A DNA stretch of 22,531 nucleotides from an uncultured Caulobacterales bacterium. GTDB lineage: Bacteria > Pseudomonadota > Alphaproteobacteria > Caulobacterales > Maricaulaceae. A program made the position numbers and the translations under genes. The notes under the pieces are model-generated. The model was given only the letters and a program-made list of their open reading frames with translations. It was not told the DNA's origin and made no database searches. Positions 13,359 to 21,272 of this stretch are shown piece by piece (position 1 is the first letter of the stretch; each line of letters begins with the position of its first letter). The stretch spans positions 1 to 22,531 of the forward strand of contig CALJNJ010000166.1 of the NCBI GenBank assembly GCA_937981945.1. Reading direction: 5' to 3'.

Positions 13359-13577
13359 TTAGACAAATCCTTTGAATTTATCCTTAAATTTGGAAACGCG
13401 TCCGCCGCGATCCATCAGGCGCTGGTCACCACCGGTCCAGGCCGGGTGTGTTTTGCTGTCAATATCCAGCACAAGGCGATCGCCTTCTTTGCCGTATGTT
13501 GAGCGTGTTTGATATTCAGTTCCGTCCACCATTTGTACGGTGATCGTGTGATAATCAGGATGGATATCCTTTTTCAT
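13359..13577 (-). CDS. rpmE: 50S ribosomal protein L31 (bL31), zinc-ligand-free type
   Basis: Encodes 72 residues from the ATG at 13577, preceded by GGAG; an in-frame extension to 13598 adds seven residues with no family match. The start [19 protein letters not shown] and the end [22 protein letters not shown] are characteristic of bL31. The Cys residues that bind zinc in the E. coli form are replaced (no Cys at all), so this is the C-minus type common in alphaproteobacteria. bL31 bridges the 50S central protuberance and the 30S head. It has its own promoter and terminator. Confidence 0.95.
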   Translation of the reverse strand: MKKDIHPDYHTITVQMVDGTEYQTRSTYGKEGDRLVLDIDSKTHPAWTGGDQRLMDRGGRVSKFKDKFKGFV

Positions 13578-13636
13578 CTTTTTTCTCCGGTTTGTCACGG
13601 GGTTACTTTATTCGGTCGCCCGCTCGCAAGGCGCGC

Positions 13637-13664
13637 TCTATAGCATGGTCAAATATCGGGTCAA
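13637..13664 (-). promoter_or_regulatory. Probable rpmE promoter
   Basis: On the minus strand TTGACC (13659-13664), 16-base spacer, TATAGA (13637-13642), a good sigma-70-like match. The start would be near 13630, giving a leader of about 50 bases to the rpmE ATG. Confidence 0.6.
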
Positions 13665-13859
13665 GCGCGTAAAAGACCACTTTTTTTTGCTCAACTGCGT
13701 AAAGGTTAACATTCATCTGGCGTTTAAGTACAATTCGCGATAAACTACAGGTGCAATAATAGAGGCGCGGGGGAGGGGTATCATCATCTTCGATAATATC
13801 TAAGACCGGCTGACAGCCATTTGCATTATAATCTGAAAACACATTAATGGGAGTTTTAA

Positions 13860-14201
13860 ATGAGCAAACGCGATGATTTAATCGAAAAATACGCGGACGA
13901 TCTGAAGAATAAGATCGGCGTAAAGCCTGATATGGACTTGCTTCGTAAAGTCACAATCGGATGTGGTCCGTCTATTTACAACCGCGACTCATCAACAGTT
14001 TCAGGATCTGACCAGTCAGAGCTGGACACTGTGAAGAATAATTATCTGATCAAAAAGCTTGGTCTGCCGGATAACAGCAAGCTTGATGATGCGATCGCGT
14101 CAGTCATGGACAAATACGGCAAGTCAGAGCGCAATAAGTACCGCGCTGTTGTTTACTATCTTCTGTGCCAGCACTTCGGCAAAGAGTCAGTTTACAAATA
14201 A
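13860..14201 (+). CDS. DUF2853 family protein
   Basis: Encodes 113 residues matching the DUF2853 pattern I know: a helical N-terminus (MSKRDDLIEKYADDLK), then GCGPSIYNRDSSTVSGSD, the central DTVKNNYLIKKLGL, and a C-terminal NKYRAVVYYLLCQHFGKESVY. It is a small soluble helical protein without a known biochemical role; I assign none. The ATG follows GGGAG at 13849-13853. It stands alone, divergent from rpmE, and ends in its own terminator. Confidence 0.85.
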   Translation: MSKRDDLIEKYADDLKNKIGVKPDMDLLRKVTIGCGPSIYNRDSSTVSGSDQSELDTVKNNYLIKKLGLPDNSKLDDAIASVMDKYGKSERNKYRAVVYYLLCQHFGKESVYK

Positions 14202-14213
14202 GACTTTAAAGTC
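14202..14213. repeat. 12-base perfect palindrome after the DUF2853 gene
   Basis: GACTTTAAAGTC starts immediately after the stop codon and precedes the terminator. It is too short in loop to form an RNA hairpin, so it would be a protein site if functional. Chance is possible. Confidence 0.3.
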
Positions 14214-14224
14214 ACAAAAAATTG

Positions 14225-14257
14225 ACCTGCGTTTCTGAAAAGAGGCGCAGGTTTTTT
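14225..14257. terminator. Bidirectional terminator between the DUF2853 gene and suhB
   Basis: ACCTGCGTTTCT (14225-14236), loop GAAA, AGAGGCGCAGGT (14241-14252): 12 pairs with two G-U, then TTTTTT on the + strand. The minus strand reads CAATTTTTT after the hairpin, so suhB transcripts can end here too. Confidence 0.88.
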
Positions 14258-14269
14258 CGTGTCCGGGCG

Positions 14270-15091
14270 CTAATCGAAATTAACGGCTTCGAGCAGTTCG
14301 GGCATGAGTCTTTCATTGCAGATAATGATATCGCCCGTGTCCAGAACATTGCCGTCCGTGAGTGATTGAACGATCAGGCCGGCTTCCCGGCATATCAACA
14401 TACCGGCGGCAATGTCCCAGGTTGCCAGGCCGCGTTCCCAAAATCCGTCATAGCGGCCGGCAGCAGTCCAGACCAAATCCAGCGACGCTGCGCCCAAGCG
14501 GCGGACGCCGCTACATCGGGCCATAACTTTATGGAGTTCTTTGAGCAAACGTGCGTGACCGGGCCGTCCTAAAAACGGAATACCGGTGGCAAACAAGGCA
14601 TCTGCGAAAATGTGACGGTTAGCGGGACGCAAGCGCCGGTCTTTGCCGCCGCGGCGGCCGTCATTGATAAATGCGCCTTTGTCTTTTTCGGCAAAGAACA
14701 TCTCATCGGTAACCGGATTGTAGACAACGCCTGCGACCAATTCCGGTGTGCCGTCCAAGTTTCGCTCCAGGGCTATTGAAATGGCAAAATGCGGAATACC
14801 GTGAAGATAATTCGTCGTGCCGTCCAGCGGATCGATGATAAAACGGTGGGTTTTATCCGTACCTTCGATTTCGCCGCCTTCTTCCAGCAAAAATCCGTAT
14901 CCGGGTCGACCTTCGGCCAATATTTCGTGAATGACGGCTTCAGCGGCTTTATCGGCTTTGGTGACAAAGTCGGCAGGGCCTTTGCGGGAAATTTGCAAAT
15001 GTTCCAACTCGCCGAAATCACGCATTAATCCGCGCGAGGCTTTGCGCGCAGCTTTTTGCATGAGCGCCATAATAGGGGATGATGCGAGCAT
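14270..15091 (-). CDS. suhB: Inositol-1-monophosphatase family protein (SuhB-like)
   Basis: Encodes 273 residues, normal for the family. These Mg2+-dependent, lithium-sensitive phosphatases hydrolyse inositol phosphates; bacterial SuhB also joins rRNA antitermination complexes in E. coli. The metal-binding residues are present: E70-E71 in FLLEEGG, the D87-P-L-D90-G-T-T motif in IIDPLDGTTNYLHG, and W225-D226-I-A-A-G. The DFVTKADKAAE segment is also typical. The ATG at 15091 shares one base with the efp stop (TAATG), so it is translated by coupling with efp. Whether it acts on inositol phosphate or another small phosphate is not decided by sequence. Confidence 0.93.
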   Translation of the reverse strand: MLASSPIMALMQKAARKASRGLMRDFGELEHLQISRKGPADFVTKADKAAEAVIHEILAEGRPGYGFLLEEGGEIEGTDKTHRFIIDPLDGTTNYLHGIPHFAISIALERNLDGTPELVAGVVYNPVTDEMFFAEKDKGAFINDGRRGGKDRRLRPANRHIFADALFATGIPFLGRPGHARLLKELHKVMARCSGVRRLGAASLDLVWTAAGRYDGFWERGLATWDIAAGMLICREAGLIVQSLTDGNVLDTGDIIICNERLMPELLEAVNFD

Positions 15092-15654
15092 TAGTCAGCT
15101 CGTTTCACGTAAGAACCGTCTTCGGTATTAATGATCAATTTTTCGCCCACATTGATAAATGGCGGGACGGAGCTGCGGACGCCGTTTTCCATGATCGCCG
15201 GCTTGAACGAATTAGCGGCTGTTTGGCCTTTCACAACAGGCTCTGTTTCGGCAACTTCCAAAACAACTTGCTCGGGCAGGGAGACGCTAATGGGCTTGTC
15301 TTCGTAAAACTCCAGCTCAACTTCCATACCGTCGGTCAGATACACCGCTCGTTCTCCGACAAATTCCGTTTGCAAGTTGATTTGCTCATAGTTCTCAGCG
15401 TTCATGAAAACCAGCATTTCTCCGTCCGCATATAAATATGTATGGGTTTTTTGATCCAGGCGAACGCGCTCGACCGTTTCAGCGGCGCGAAACCGTTCGT
15501 TTAGTTTACGCCCGTCGATCAGGTTCTTAAGCTCGACTTGATTAAAAGCGCCGCCTTTGCCGGGCTTCACGGCATGGCATTTCACAGCCACCCACAAGCC
15601 GTCTTGATGCTTGATAATATTGCCGGGTTTGATTTCGTTTCCGTTCATTTTCAT
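15091..15654 (-). CDS. efp: Elongation factor P
   Basis: Encodes 187 residues. EF-P relieves ribosome stalling at polyproline stretches by binding between the P and E sites. The three beta-barrel domains are intact: an N-terminal KOW-like domain with [17 protein letters not shown], the middle domain with [11 protein letters not shown], and the C-terminal domain with [25 protein letters not shown] (in parts). The modification loop carries K33 (PGKGG), equivalent to E. coli K34, so lysylation by an EpmA/EpmB type system is expected; those genes are not here. The start has GGAG nine bases upstream. A second ATG two codons in is possible. Confidence 0.96.
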   Translation of the reverse strand: MKMNGNEIKPGNIIKHQDGLWVAVKCHAVKPGKGGAFNQVELKNLIDGRKLNERFRAAETVERVRLDQKTHTYLYADGEMLVFMNAENYEQINLQTEFVGERAVYLTDGMEVELEFYEDKPISVSLPEQVVLEVAETEPVVKGQTAANSFKPAIMENGVRSSVPPFINVGEKLIINTEDGSYVKRAD

Positions 15655-15736
15655 GGGGGCATTGCTCCAAAATTTGAGCGGCTTCTAACAGGGGTATGAC
15701 ATAGCCGCAAGTAGCGATCTAATGGGCGGCCTAAAC

Positions 15737-15752
15737 AGTGACATTAATCACA
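15737..15752. promoter_or_regulatory. CRP/FNR-family-like site upstream of the caspase gene
   Basis: AGTGACATTAATCACA has GTGA-N6-TCAC symmetry and differs at one end from the CRP consensus TGTGA-N6-TCACA. It lies 56 bases before the caspase ATG and 83 bases from the divergent efp start, so it could regulate either. Seen by eye only. Confidence 0.4.
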
Positions 15753-15807
15753 GTCATTGGCAGCACTTTTTGAAAAAATACGCCACAAACCATTAAGGAG
15801 AAGGAAA

Positions 15808-16635
15808 ATGCGGGCCAAAGGGATTTCATTACATATTGGCGTCAACCGATTGGATCTCGCCCATTATAAAACCGAGGGCATTTTATTGGGATGCGAGAAC
15901 GATGCTCGTGACATGGAAATATTAGCCGGCGCTGCCGGGTTTGAAACGACCGTCCTTTTATCTGAACAAGCAACTCGGCAAAATGTTATCAGGGAAATTA
16001 TTTCCGCCGCAAACAAGCTTAAAGCAAATGACATTTTTATGATCAGTTATGCGGGCCATGGCGCTCGTATTACGGATAAAAATGGTGATGAAAGTGATGG
16101 ATTTGATGAAACGCTTTGTCTTCATGACGCCATGCTAATTGACGATGAGCTTAGTCACCTCTGGAGCAAATTTCGCGCAAACGTTCGCATCTTGATGATT
16201 GCCGATAGTTGCCACAGCGGAACTGCATCGCGCAGAGTATCATATGCACCGGGGTACGCGCCGGAGCCAATTCAGTGGCCGGGGGCATCGGCCGGTCCCC
16301 GATTTTTTTCAGATGGGTTGCGTACTTACCTGGAAAACAAAGGGTTTTACAAAGAAATTTTTGAACATCTCAAAAGGCAAAAGGATCGCGCAACAAATGC
16401 TGCTATTTTACAAATTTCGGGATGCCAGGATCATCAGGAGGCGTTGGACGGTGTTGAAAACGGAATGTTTACAACGGTTTTAAAAGCGATATGGAACGAA
16501 GGGCGATTCTCCGGAACTTACGAAACCTTCCACCAATTAATCCAAGACGAATTGCCGGATCAACAATCGCCAAACTTGCTTTTGTTTGGGAAGTCCAACC
16601 CGTTTTTTAAACACCAAATTCCGTTCACGATTTAA
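15808..16635 (+). CDS. Caspase-like (metacaspase/orthocaspase) cysteine peptidase
   Basis: Encodes 275 residues from the ATG at 15808, which has a strong AAGGAGAAGG; a longer frame to 15757 lacks such a signal. It is a peptidase C14 domain with nothing attached: LHIGVNRLD at the first strand, GCENDARDM, then the catalytic His in SYAGHGAR (H84) and the catalytic Cys in MIADSCHSGT (C135). An acidic stretch, NGDESDGFDETLCLHD, fits the substrate pocket of metacaspases, which cleave after Arg or Lys. A p10-like part follows (LQISGCQDHQEALDG, then NGMFTTVLKAIW). No signal peptide is seen, so it is cytoplasmic. There is no neighbouring partner or effector gene; substrate and role are unknown. Confidence 0.88.
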   Translation: MRAKGISLHIGVNRLDLAHYKTEGILLGCENDARDMEILAGAAGFETTVLLSEQATRQNVIREIISAANKLKANDIFMISYAGHGARITDKNGDESDGFDETLCLHDAMLIDDELSHLWSKFRANVRILMIADSCHSGTASRRVSYAPGYAPEPIQWPGASAGPRFFSDGLRTYLENKGFYKEIFEHLKRQKDRATNAAILQISGCQDHQEALDGVENGMFTTVLKAIWNEGRFSGTYETFHQLIQDELPDQQSPNLLLFGKSNPFFKHQIPFTI

Positions 16636-16638
16636 CAG

Positions 16639-17712
16639 CTAACGCATCCGCCCGGTGAGCGCACGGCGCATTTCCGGAATCCATTGCTCTCGCGTTGTGT
16701 CATAGGCGGGGAAGCCGGTGGCCCATTCCCAATAACACCAGGCAATGCCTTGACGCTCTGCTTCGGCGCGAACCACTTCGGCCCAGCGGCCGCGGCTTAC
16801 GTCGTCAGCCTTGCTGATGGCTCCGAACTCGCCCAATAATATCGGCATACCGGTTTTATCACGCCAAGCTGCGGCTGTTCGCATATCGCGGCTAATGGCC
16901 ATGCGCTCCGCTGATTGGCCGCTCCAGCGGATACCGGTCGGATAATTTCCGGGTACCCAAGTTGCGCCCTGGTGGGTAAATTCAAACGGGTCGTAATAAT
17001 GAAATGTGGTCATGACTTTAGGATCTTTAGGCGGATCGCTTTTCATGAGCGCCTCCAGTGACCCCCAACCGGCCGACCCGATAATGACCCAGCGGGTCTT
17101 ATTGTGCTGACGAACAATATCCAAAAGCCGGCGATTAAGCGCGTCCGTTCGTTTAATTGTGAGCTTGTCATTGGGCTCATTGATAAGCTCAAACATGAGA
17201 TTGTCAGGCGCGGTTGCATAGCGATAGGCAATCTGATTCCACATGGCTTCGAGCCGAGGTTCATGGGCGGCCGGGTTTTTCATCAACTCTTCATAGTGAT
17301 GCACATCGATAATGACTTTCAGCCCCTCAATGATGGCTTGGTCAACAATTTGGTCGACGCGCTTAAAGATTGCGGGCGAAATTTCATATGGCGGGCGTGG
17401 ATTGGTATGGGCGGAAAATTTAATCGGCACGCGCACGGAATCGAATCCGGCCATTTTGAGCTTACGAAAGTCGTCATGACGAATGCGGTAACCCCAATCA
17501 CCTTCATTATCGGCTTCCATAGCTCCGCCCATATTCATGCAGCGTTTTATGGGGGCATTGGTTGTAGCAGTGGCCATATTTGGGGCCGGGCGGCTTGCGG
17601 GCACGGCGGCTTCCGCCTCACTCTGCGCGCCGCTGTTCAGATACAAAAATCCCGCAACAATGCCGGCCGCTGCCAGCGTGCCCAATGCAGTATAGAGTAA
17701 ATACTTGCCCAT
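16639..17712 (-). CDS. Membrane-anchored GH5 glycoside hydrolase (cellulase family)
   Basis: Encodes 357 residues. An N-terminal membrane segment (YLLYTALGTLAAAGIVAGFLY, in part residues 4-24) and an Ala/Pro-rich linker to about residue 55 are followed by a GH5 TIM barrel. Catalytic residues fit the family: acid/base E179 in LMFELINEPND and nucleophile E295 in PILLGEFGA, with H138-H139 (IIDVHHY) and H238 (FHYYDP) in the cleft. GH5 enzymes cleave beta-1,4-glucans or mannans by a retaining mechanism; the exact polymer cannot be read here. The anchor would hold it on the periplasmic face, which suits trimming a self-made polysaccharide or imported oligosaccharides. No bcs genes are nearby. Only three bases separate its stop from that of the caspase gene. 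Confidence 0.9.
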   Translation of the reverse strand: MGKYLLYTALGTLAAAGIVAGFLYLNSGAQSEAEAAVPASRPAPNMATATTNAPIKRCMNMGGAMEADNEGDWGYRIRHDDFRKLKMAGFDSVRVPIKFSAHTNPRPPYEISPAIFKRVDQIVDQAIIEGLKVIIDVHHYEELMKNPAAHEPRLEAMWNQIAYRYATAPDNLMFELINEPNDKLTIKRTDALNRRLLDIVRQHNKTRWVIIGSAGWGSLEALMKSDPPKDPKVMTTFHYYDPFEFTHQGATWVPGNYPTGIRWSGQSAERMAISRDMRTAAAWRDKTGMPILLGEFGAISKADDVSRGRWAEVVRAEAERQGIAWCYWEWATGFPAYDTTREQWIPEMRRALTGRMR

Positions 17713-17797
17713 TTGCGTTACCTTTGGCCTTAAACTGGCCTGTATTCGTGCAAGAATTGGGCCTGTTTCAGACAGAAAACTAGCAAATGTCAGTTAA

Positions 17798-17880
17798 GGT
17801 TTGGTGTGCGACCATAGCTCACTTGACTCCTTTTCCCAACCGCTTCATAGGACGCGTGGGCCGCGCTTCCCACCAAGCGT
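17798..17880 (+). promoter_or_regulatory. Structured serC leader, candidate serC RNA motif
   Basis: Two hairpins precede serC. The first (17798-17841) pairs GGTT-TGG with CC-CAACC, with an inner GTG.GC / GC.CAC helix. The second (17852-17880) has ACGC / GCGT outside and GTGGG / CCCAC inside around an 8-base loop. A conserved RNA element upstream of serC is known in alphaproteobacteria; I cannot confirm the match by consensus. The ribosome binding site (GGAG at 17912-17915) is 32 bases further on and not in either stem. Confidence 0.45.
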
Positions 17881-17921
17881 ACTTTGATTGCGGTACAAAA
17901 ACGCCGCGAATGGAGACTAAA

Positions 17922-19088
17922 ATGACTATTTTACCGAAACCGGCCGCTCGGCCGGCAGACCCGCGTTTTTCTGCGGGACCTACCAAAAAAAGACCGGGTT
18001 GGACCTTTGATGCTCTGAGCGATGCCGCGCTTGGCCGCTCTCACCGATCTGCTCTCGGCAAAGCCAAACTTAAAGAAGTTATCGATTTGACCCGTGAGGT
18101 GCTTGAAGTGCCGGCGGATTATCGCATCGGTATTGTTCCGGCCTCCGACACGGGCGCCGTCGAGATGGCCATGTGGTCTATGCTTGGCCCGCGCGGTGTT
18201 GATGTGGCCGCATGGGAAAACTTCGGCAACGCTTGGATCACCGATGCTGAGAGTCAATTGCCGCTCAAAGATTTACGTATTTTGAAAGCGGATTACGGCA
18301 AATTACCGGAGTTGCACAAATATACCGGCGACAGAGATTTGGTGTTTACGTGGAACGGCACAACCGCCGGCGTTCGTGTGCCCAATGCTGATTTTATTCC
18401 GGCTGACCGCGAAGGCATCACGATTTGCGACGCCACGTCTGCGGTTTTCGCACAGCAAATGGATTGGCCCAAGCTGGATGTGGTGACCTATAGCTGGCAA
18501 AAGAATATGGGCGGCGAAGCGGCTCACGGCATGATAATCTTATCGCCACGCGCCGTGGAGCGGCTGGAGAGCTATACGCCGCCATGGCCGTTGCCAAAAA
18601 TTTTCCGTATGACCAAAGGCGGAAAACTGAACGAAGCGATTTTTGAAGGTTCGACCATCAACACGCCGTCTTTGCTGGCCGCGGAAGATCATCTTGATGC
18701 TCTTAAATGGGTTAAATCCCAAGGCGGTTTGCAGTTCATGCATGATCGCGCGGACCGCAATGCTCAAGTTTTGTGGGACTGGATGGCTAAAACCGACTGG
18801 ATCGAAAATCTGGCGGAAAACGAGAATGAGCGCTCGAACACCGGCGTTTGTATGAAAATCGTTGATCCGCGTTTTGAGGCCCTGCCGCTTGAAGAGCGGG
18901 CCGCGTTTGCCAAAGCGATTGTGAAGCTGTTGGGCGATGAAAATGTGGCTTTAGATTTCGGATCCTACCGCACGGCGCCTCCCGGGTTTCGGGTTTGGGC
19001 GTCCGGCCTGATTGAAAAATCAGACCTCGAAGCTTTGACGCCTTGGCTGGACTACGCTTTTAGCGTTGTCGCTGCCGAAAAATTATAA
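17922..19088 (+). CDS. serC: Phosphoserine aminotransferase
   Basis: Encodes 388 residues from the ATG at 17922, which is the codon served by GGAG; an ATG at 17910 is part of that ribosome binding site, and the open frame back to 17787 is leader RNA. SerC transfers an amino group from glutamate to 3-phosphohydroxypyruvate (and its erythronate analogue in vitamin B6 synthesis), using pyridoxal phosphate. The PLP lysine is K194 in VVTYSWQKNMGGEAAHG. FSAGPTKKRPGW near the start and FEGSTINTPSLL are typical. The overall length and GGEAAHG motif fit the alphaproteobacterial type, distinct from the 360-residue enterobacterial form. It is followed 25 bases later by serA. Confidence 0.96.
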   Translation: MTILPKPAARPADPRFSAGPTKKRPGWTFDALSDAALGRSHRSALGKAKLKEVIDLTREVLEVPADYRIGIVPASDTGAVEMAMWSMLGPRGVDVAAWENFGNAWITDAESQLPLKDLRILKADYGKLPELHKYTGDRDLVFTWNGTTAGVRVPNADFIPADREGITICDATSAVFAQQMDWPKLDVVTYSWQKNMGGEAAHGMIILSPRAVERLESYTPPWPLPKIFRMTKGGKLNEAIFEGSTINTPSLLAAEDHLDALKWVKSQGGLQFMHDRADRNAQVLWDWMAKTDWIENLAENENERSNTGVCMKIVDPRFEALPLEERAAFAKAIVKLLGDENVALDFGSYRTAPPGFRVWASGLIEKSDLEALTPWLDYAFSVVAAEKL

Positions 19089-19113
19089 TTCATATTTCAC
19101 TTAGGAAATTATC

Positions 19114-20691
19114 ATGCCTAAAGTTCTGATTGCAGACAAAATGTCTGTAACCGCCGCCGAGGTTTTCAAGGCGCGCGGAGTCGATGTCGACGTTATCACC
19201 GGCTTGTCAAAAGACGAGCTTATCAAAATTATCCCGGAATATGACGGAATGGCTTTGCGTTCGTCTACGCGGCCCGATGCAGAAATCATCGCCGCCGCTA
19301 AAAACCTGAAAGTTATCGGCCGCGCCGGTATTGGTGTCGATAATATCGACATTAAAGCCGCGACCGACAACGGTGTTGTTGTCATGAACACACCTTTCGG
19401 GAATGCTGTTACGACCGCTGAACACGCGATCGCTATGTTGTTTGCAGCGGCCCGCCAAATCCCTGCGGCCTCTACCCGTACACAAGGCGGTGAATGGCCG
19501 AAGAAAGATTTCAAGGGCGTTGAGCTGTTCAATAAAACTCTTGGCGTTATCGGCTGCGGAAATATCGGATCACTGGTCATCGAGCGGGCCTTGGGTCTTA
19601 AGATGAAGATTATCGGTTTTGACCCGTATCTGACCGAAGAGCGGGCTCTGAAACTGGGTATTGAAAAGGTCGAACTTGATGAGCTGGCGGAGCGTGCCGA
19701 TGCCATTACATTGCACACGCCGCTGGTGGAAAGTACAAAAAATATCATCTCCAAAGAGCGGATCGCCAAAATGAAAAAAGGCGTCATTATCGTCAATTGC
19801 GCCCGCGGCGGGCTGGTGGATGAAGAAGCGCTGAAAGATGCCCTCGAAACCGGACATGTCCGGGCGGCTGCGCTGGACGTGTTTGCGGTGGAGCCGGCCA
19901 CGACTAATATTTTGTTTGGGACCAAGAACTTCATTGCCACGCCCCATTTGGGCGCGTCGACTTTGGAAGCTCAGGAAAATGTTGCCGTGCAAGTGGCTGA
20001 ACAAATGGCGGACTATCTTTTAACGGGCGCCGTTACCAATGCTCTCAACACGCCGTCTATTTCTGCAGAGGAAGCGCCGCGTTTAAAGCCGTGGGTCGAT
20101 TTGGCAGACAAGCTTGGCACGGTCATAGGTCAACTGGTCGATGAACCCATCAAAACGGTTGAGATCGCTTATAAAGGCGGGATCACCGAGCTGAATACTA
20201 AGCCTATGTCCGCCGCTGCATTGGCAGGCTTGCTTAAGCGCGCCATGCCCGAAGTGAACATGGTCAATGCACCTGTCTTCGCGCAGGAACGCGGCGTTGA
20301 ACTGACGGAAAGCTATGTTGATAGAGCTGAGCGTGCCGAGAGCCTGATCAGGATTACCGTTGAAACCAATGCCCGTAAATTTGCAACAGTGGGTACCATT
20401 TACCGCGGGGAACCGCGCCTCGTTCGGTTGTTCGGTGTTCCTATGGACGCCGGGTTCTCTTCCAATATGCTCTACGTTCGCAATCAAGATAAGCCCGGAT
20501 TCATTGGTGAACTGGGCCGTGTTTTGGGCGAGAACCAAGTCAATATAGCAACCATGTCATTAGGACGTATGGATGACGGTACGCCGGAAGCTGTGACACT
20601 TGTCTCAGTTGATACACCGGTGAGCCTTGAGGTTGCGGATAAGCTGCGCGCCGTTGATCAGGTCAAGCGGGTGAATGTGATCGCTCTTTAG
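19114..20691 (+). CDS. serA: D-3-phosphoglycerate dehydrogenase
   Basis: Encodes 525 residues, the long (type I) form. SerA oxidises 3-phosphoglycerate to 3-phosphohydroxypyruvate, the first step of serine synthesis, and its product is the substrate of SerC upstream. The NAD-binding motif is G147-C-G-N-I-G152; catalytic residues are R231 (NCARGG), E260 (FAVEP) and H278 (TPHLGAST). An intervening domain spans about 320-450, and an ACT domain, the usual serine sensor, closes the protein (DKPGFIGELGRVLGENQVNIATMSLGR, in parts). The start has AGGAAA. The order serC-serA with a shared terminator indicates an operon. Confidence 0.97.
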   Translation: MPKVLIADKMSVTAAEVFKARGVDVDVITGLSKDELIKIIPEYDGMALRSSTRPDAEIIAAAKNLKVIGRAGIGVDNIDIKAATDNGVVVMNTPFGNAVTTAEHAIAMLFAAARQIPAASTRTQGGEWPKKDFKGVELFNKTLGVIGCGNIGSLVIERALGLKMKIIGFDPYLTEERALKLGIEKVELDELAERADAITLHTPLVESTKNIISKERIAKMKKGVIIVNCARGGLVDEEALKDALETGHVRAAALDVFAVEPATTNILFGTKNFIATPHLGASTLEAQENVAVQVAEQMADYLLTGAVTNALNTPSISAEEAPRLKPWVDLADKLGTVIGQLVDEPIKTVEIAYKGGITELNTKPMSAAALAGLLKRAMPEVNMVNAPVFAQERGVELTESYVDRAERAESLIRITVETNARKFATVGTIYRGEPRLVRLFGVPMDAGFSSNMLYVRNQDKPGFIGELGRVLGENQVNIATMSLGRMDDGTPEAVTLVSVDTPVSLEVADKLRAVDQVKRVNVIAL

Positions 20692-20713
20692 ACAGCGCGC
20701 CAAAATCAAGTTT

Positions 20714-20740
20714 AAGCCGCCTTCGGGCGGCTTTTTTTTT
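20714..20740 (+). terminator. serC-serA terminator
   Basis: AAGCCGCC (20714-20721), UUCG loop, GGCGGCTT and nine T residues (20732-20740). The hairpin is followed directly by the stop codon of the convergent exported-protein gene (20739). Confidence 0.92.
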
Positions 20741-21272
20741 ATGAAATGTCAGGCAGGCAGTTTTCCGCATCTTCGTGCCGGTAAGCCATGGATGTCCATT
20801 GAGTTTCAAGCGCGTCCAATGTGCCGGGGAGGGGGTCTCTGGCCGGATAATGATAATAACAACCATCGGATTCAAAGACATAAAAGCAAAACCGACCGAC
20901 AACTTTTCCGGGGTCATTATAGACGTAACACATTTGATCTTTTTTGACCGAATATATTCCGATTGTGGTGAAGCTCTTCTCTGCGCGGTGTTCATAGGTC
21001 GTGGTGGCATTGTCGTGGTGATATTCCGTAAATGTCACCGGCGGTTCGCCGTCTTTTACGCTCTGGGCATAGGACGAATAAACGCCTTCCAAAGTTTTCT
21101 CGCGGTAAGCTTCGAACAGTTCCGTTCCGAATAATTGCTTGAACTTGGTTTGCTCGGCTTCATCTTTTTCGGCCGGCGCTTTGGGCAGATCTATATCAGC
21201 GGACGCATTGTCCTGCGCCGCTGCTGAAAAGCTGCCCATCAAAAATAGGGATAGCAAAATGAAATACCGCAT
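20739..21272 (-). CDS. Exported protein of unknown function, paralogue 1
   Basis: Encodes 177 residues with a clear signal peptide, MRYFILLSLFLMGSFSAAAQ, and a charged linker (KAPAEKDEAEQ) before a small domain of about 120 residues. The domain has the pattern TFTEYHHDN, GIYSVKKDQMCYVY, GRFCFYVFESDGCYYHYP and a C-terminal ENCLPDIS. The same pattern appears in the neighbouring gene, with the Cys and aromatic positions aligned, so the two arose by tandem duplication. The alternating W/Y-x-C-Y pattern recalls small periplasmic beta-barrel DUFs such as DUF995, but I cannot confirm it. Its ATG shares one base with the stop of the upstream paralogue (TAATG). Confidence 0.75.
   Translation of the reverse strand: MRYFILLSLFLMGSFSAAAQDNASADIDLPKAPAEKDEAEQTKFKQLFGTELFEAYREKTLEGVYSSYAQSVKDGEPPVTFTEYHHDNATTTYEHRAEKSFTTIGIYSVKKDQMCYVYNDPGKVVGRFCFYVFESDGCYYHYPARDPLPGTLDALETQWTSMAYRHEDAENCLPDIS

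Noticed and set aside
13603..13842. 79-codon frame on the minus strand between rpmE and the DUF2853 gene
   Set aside because: Starts with GTG without a Shine-Dalgarno, covers the good rpmE promoter (13637-13664), and its protein has no recognisable pattern.
15757..15807. Upstream start of the caspase gene
   Set aside because: Would begin beside the CRP-like site and lacks a ribosome binding site; AAGGAGAAGG supports the ATG at 15808.
17787..17921. Forty-five-residue extension of SerC
   Set aside because: This segment is the structured leader RNA; the only good ribosome binding site serves the ATG at 17922.
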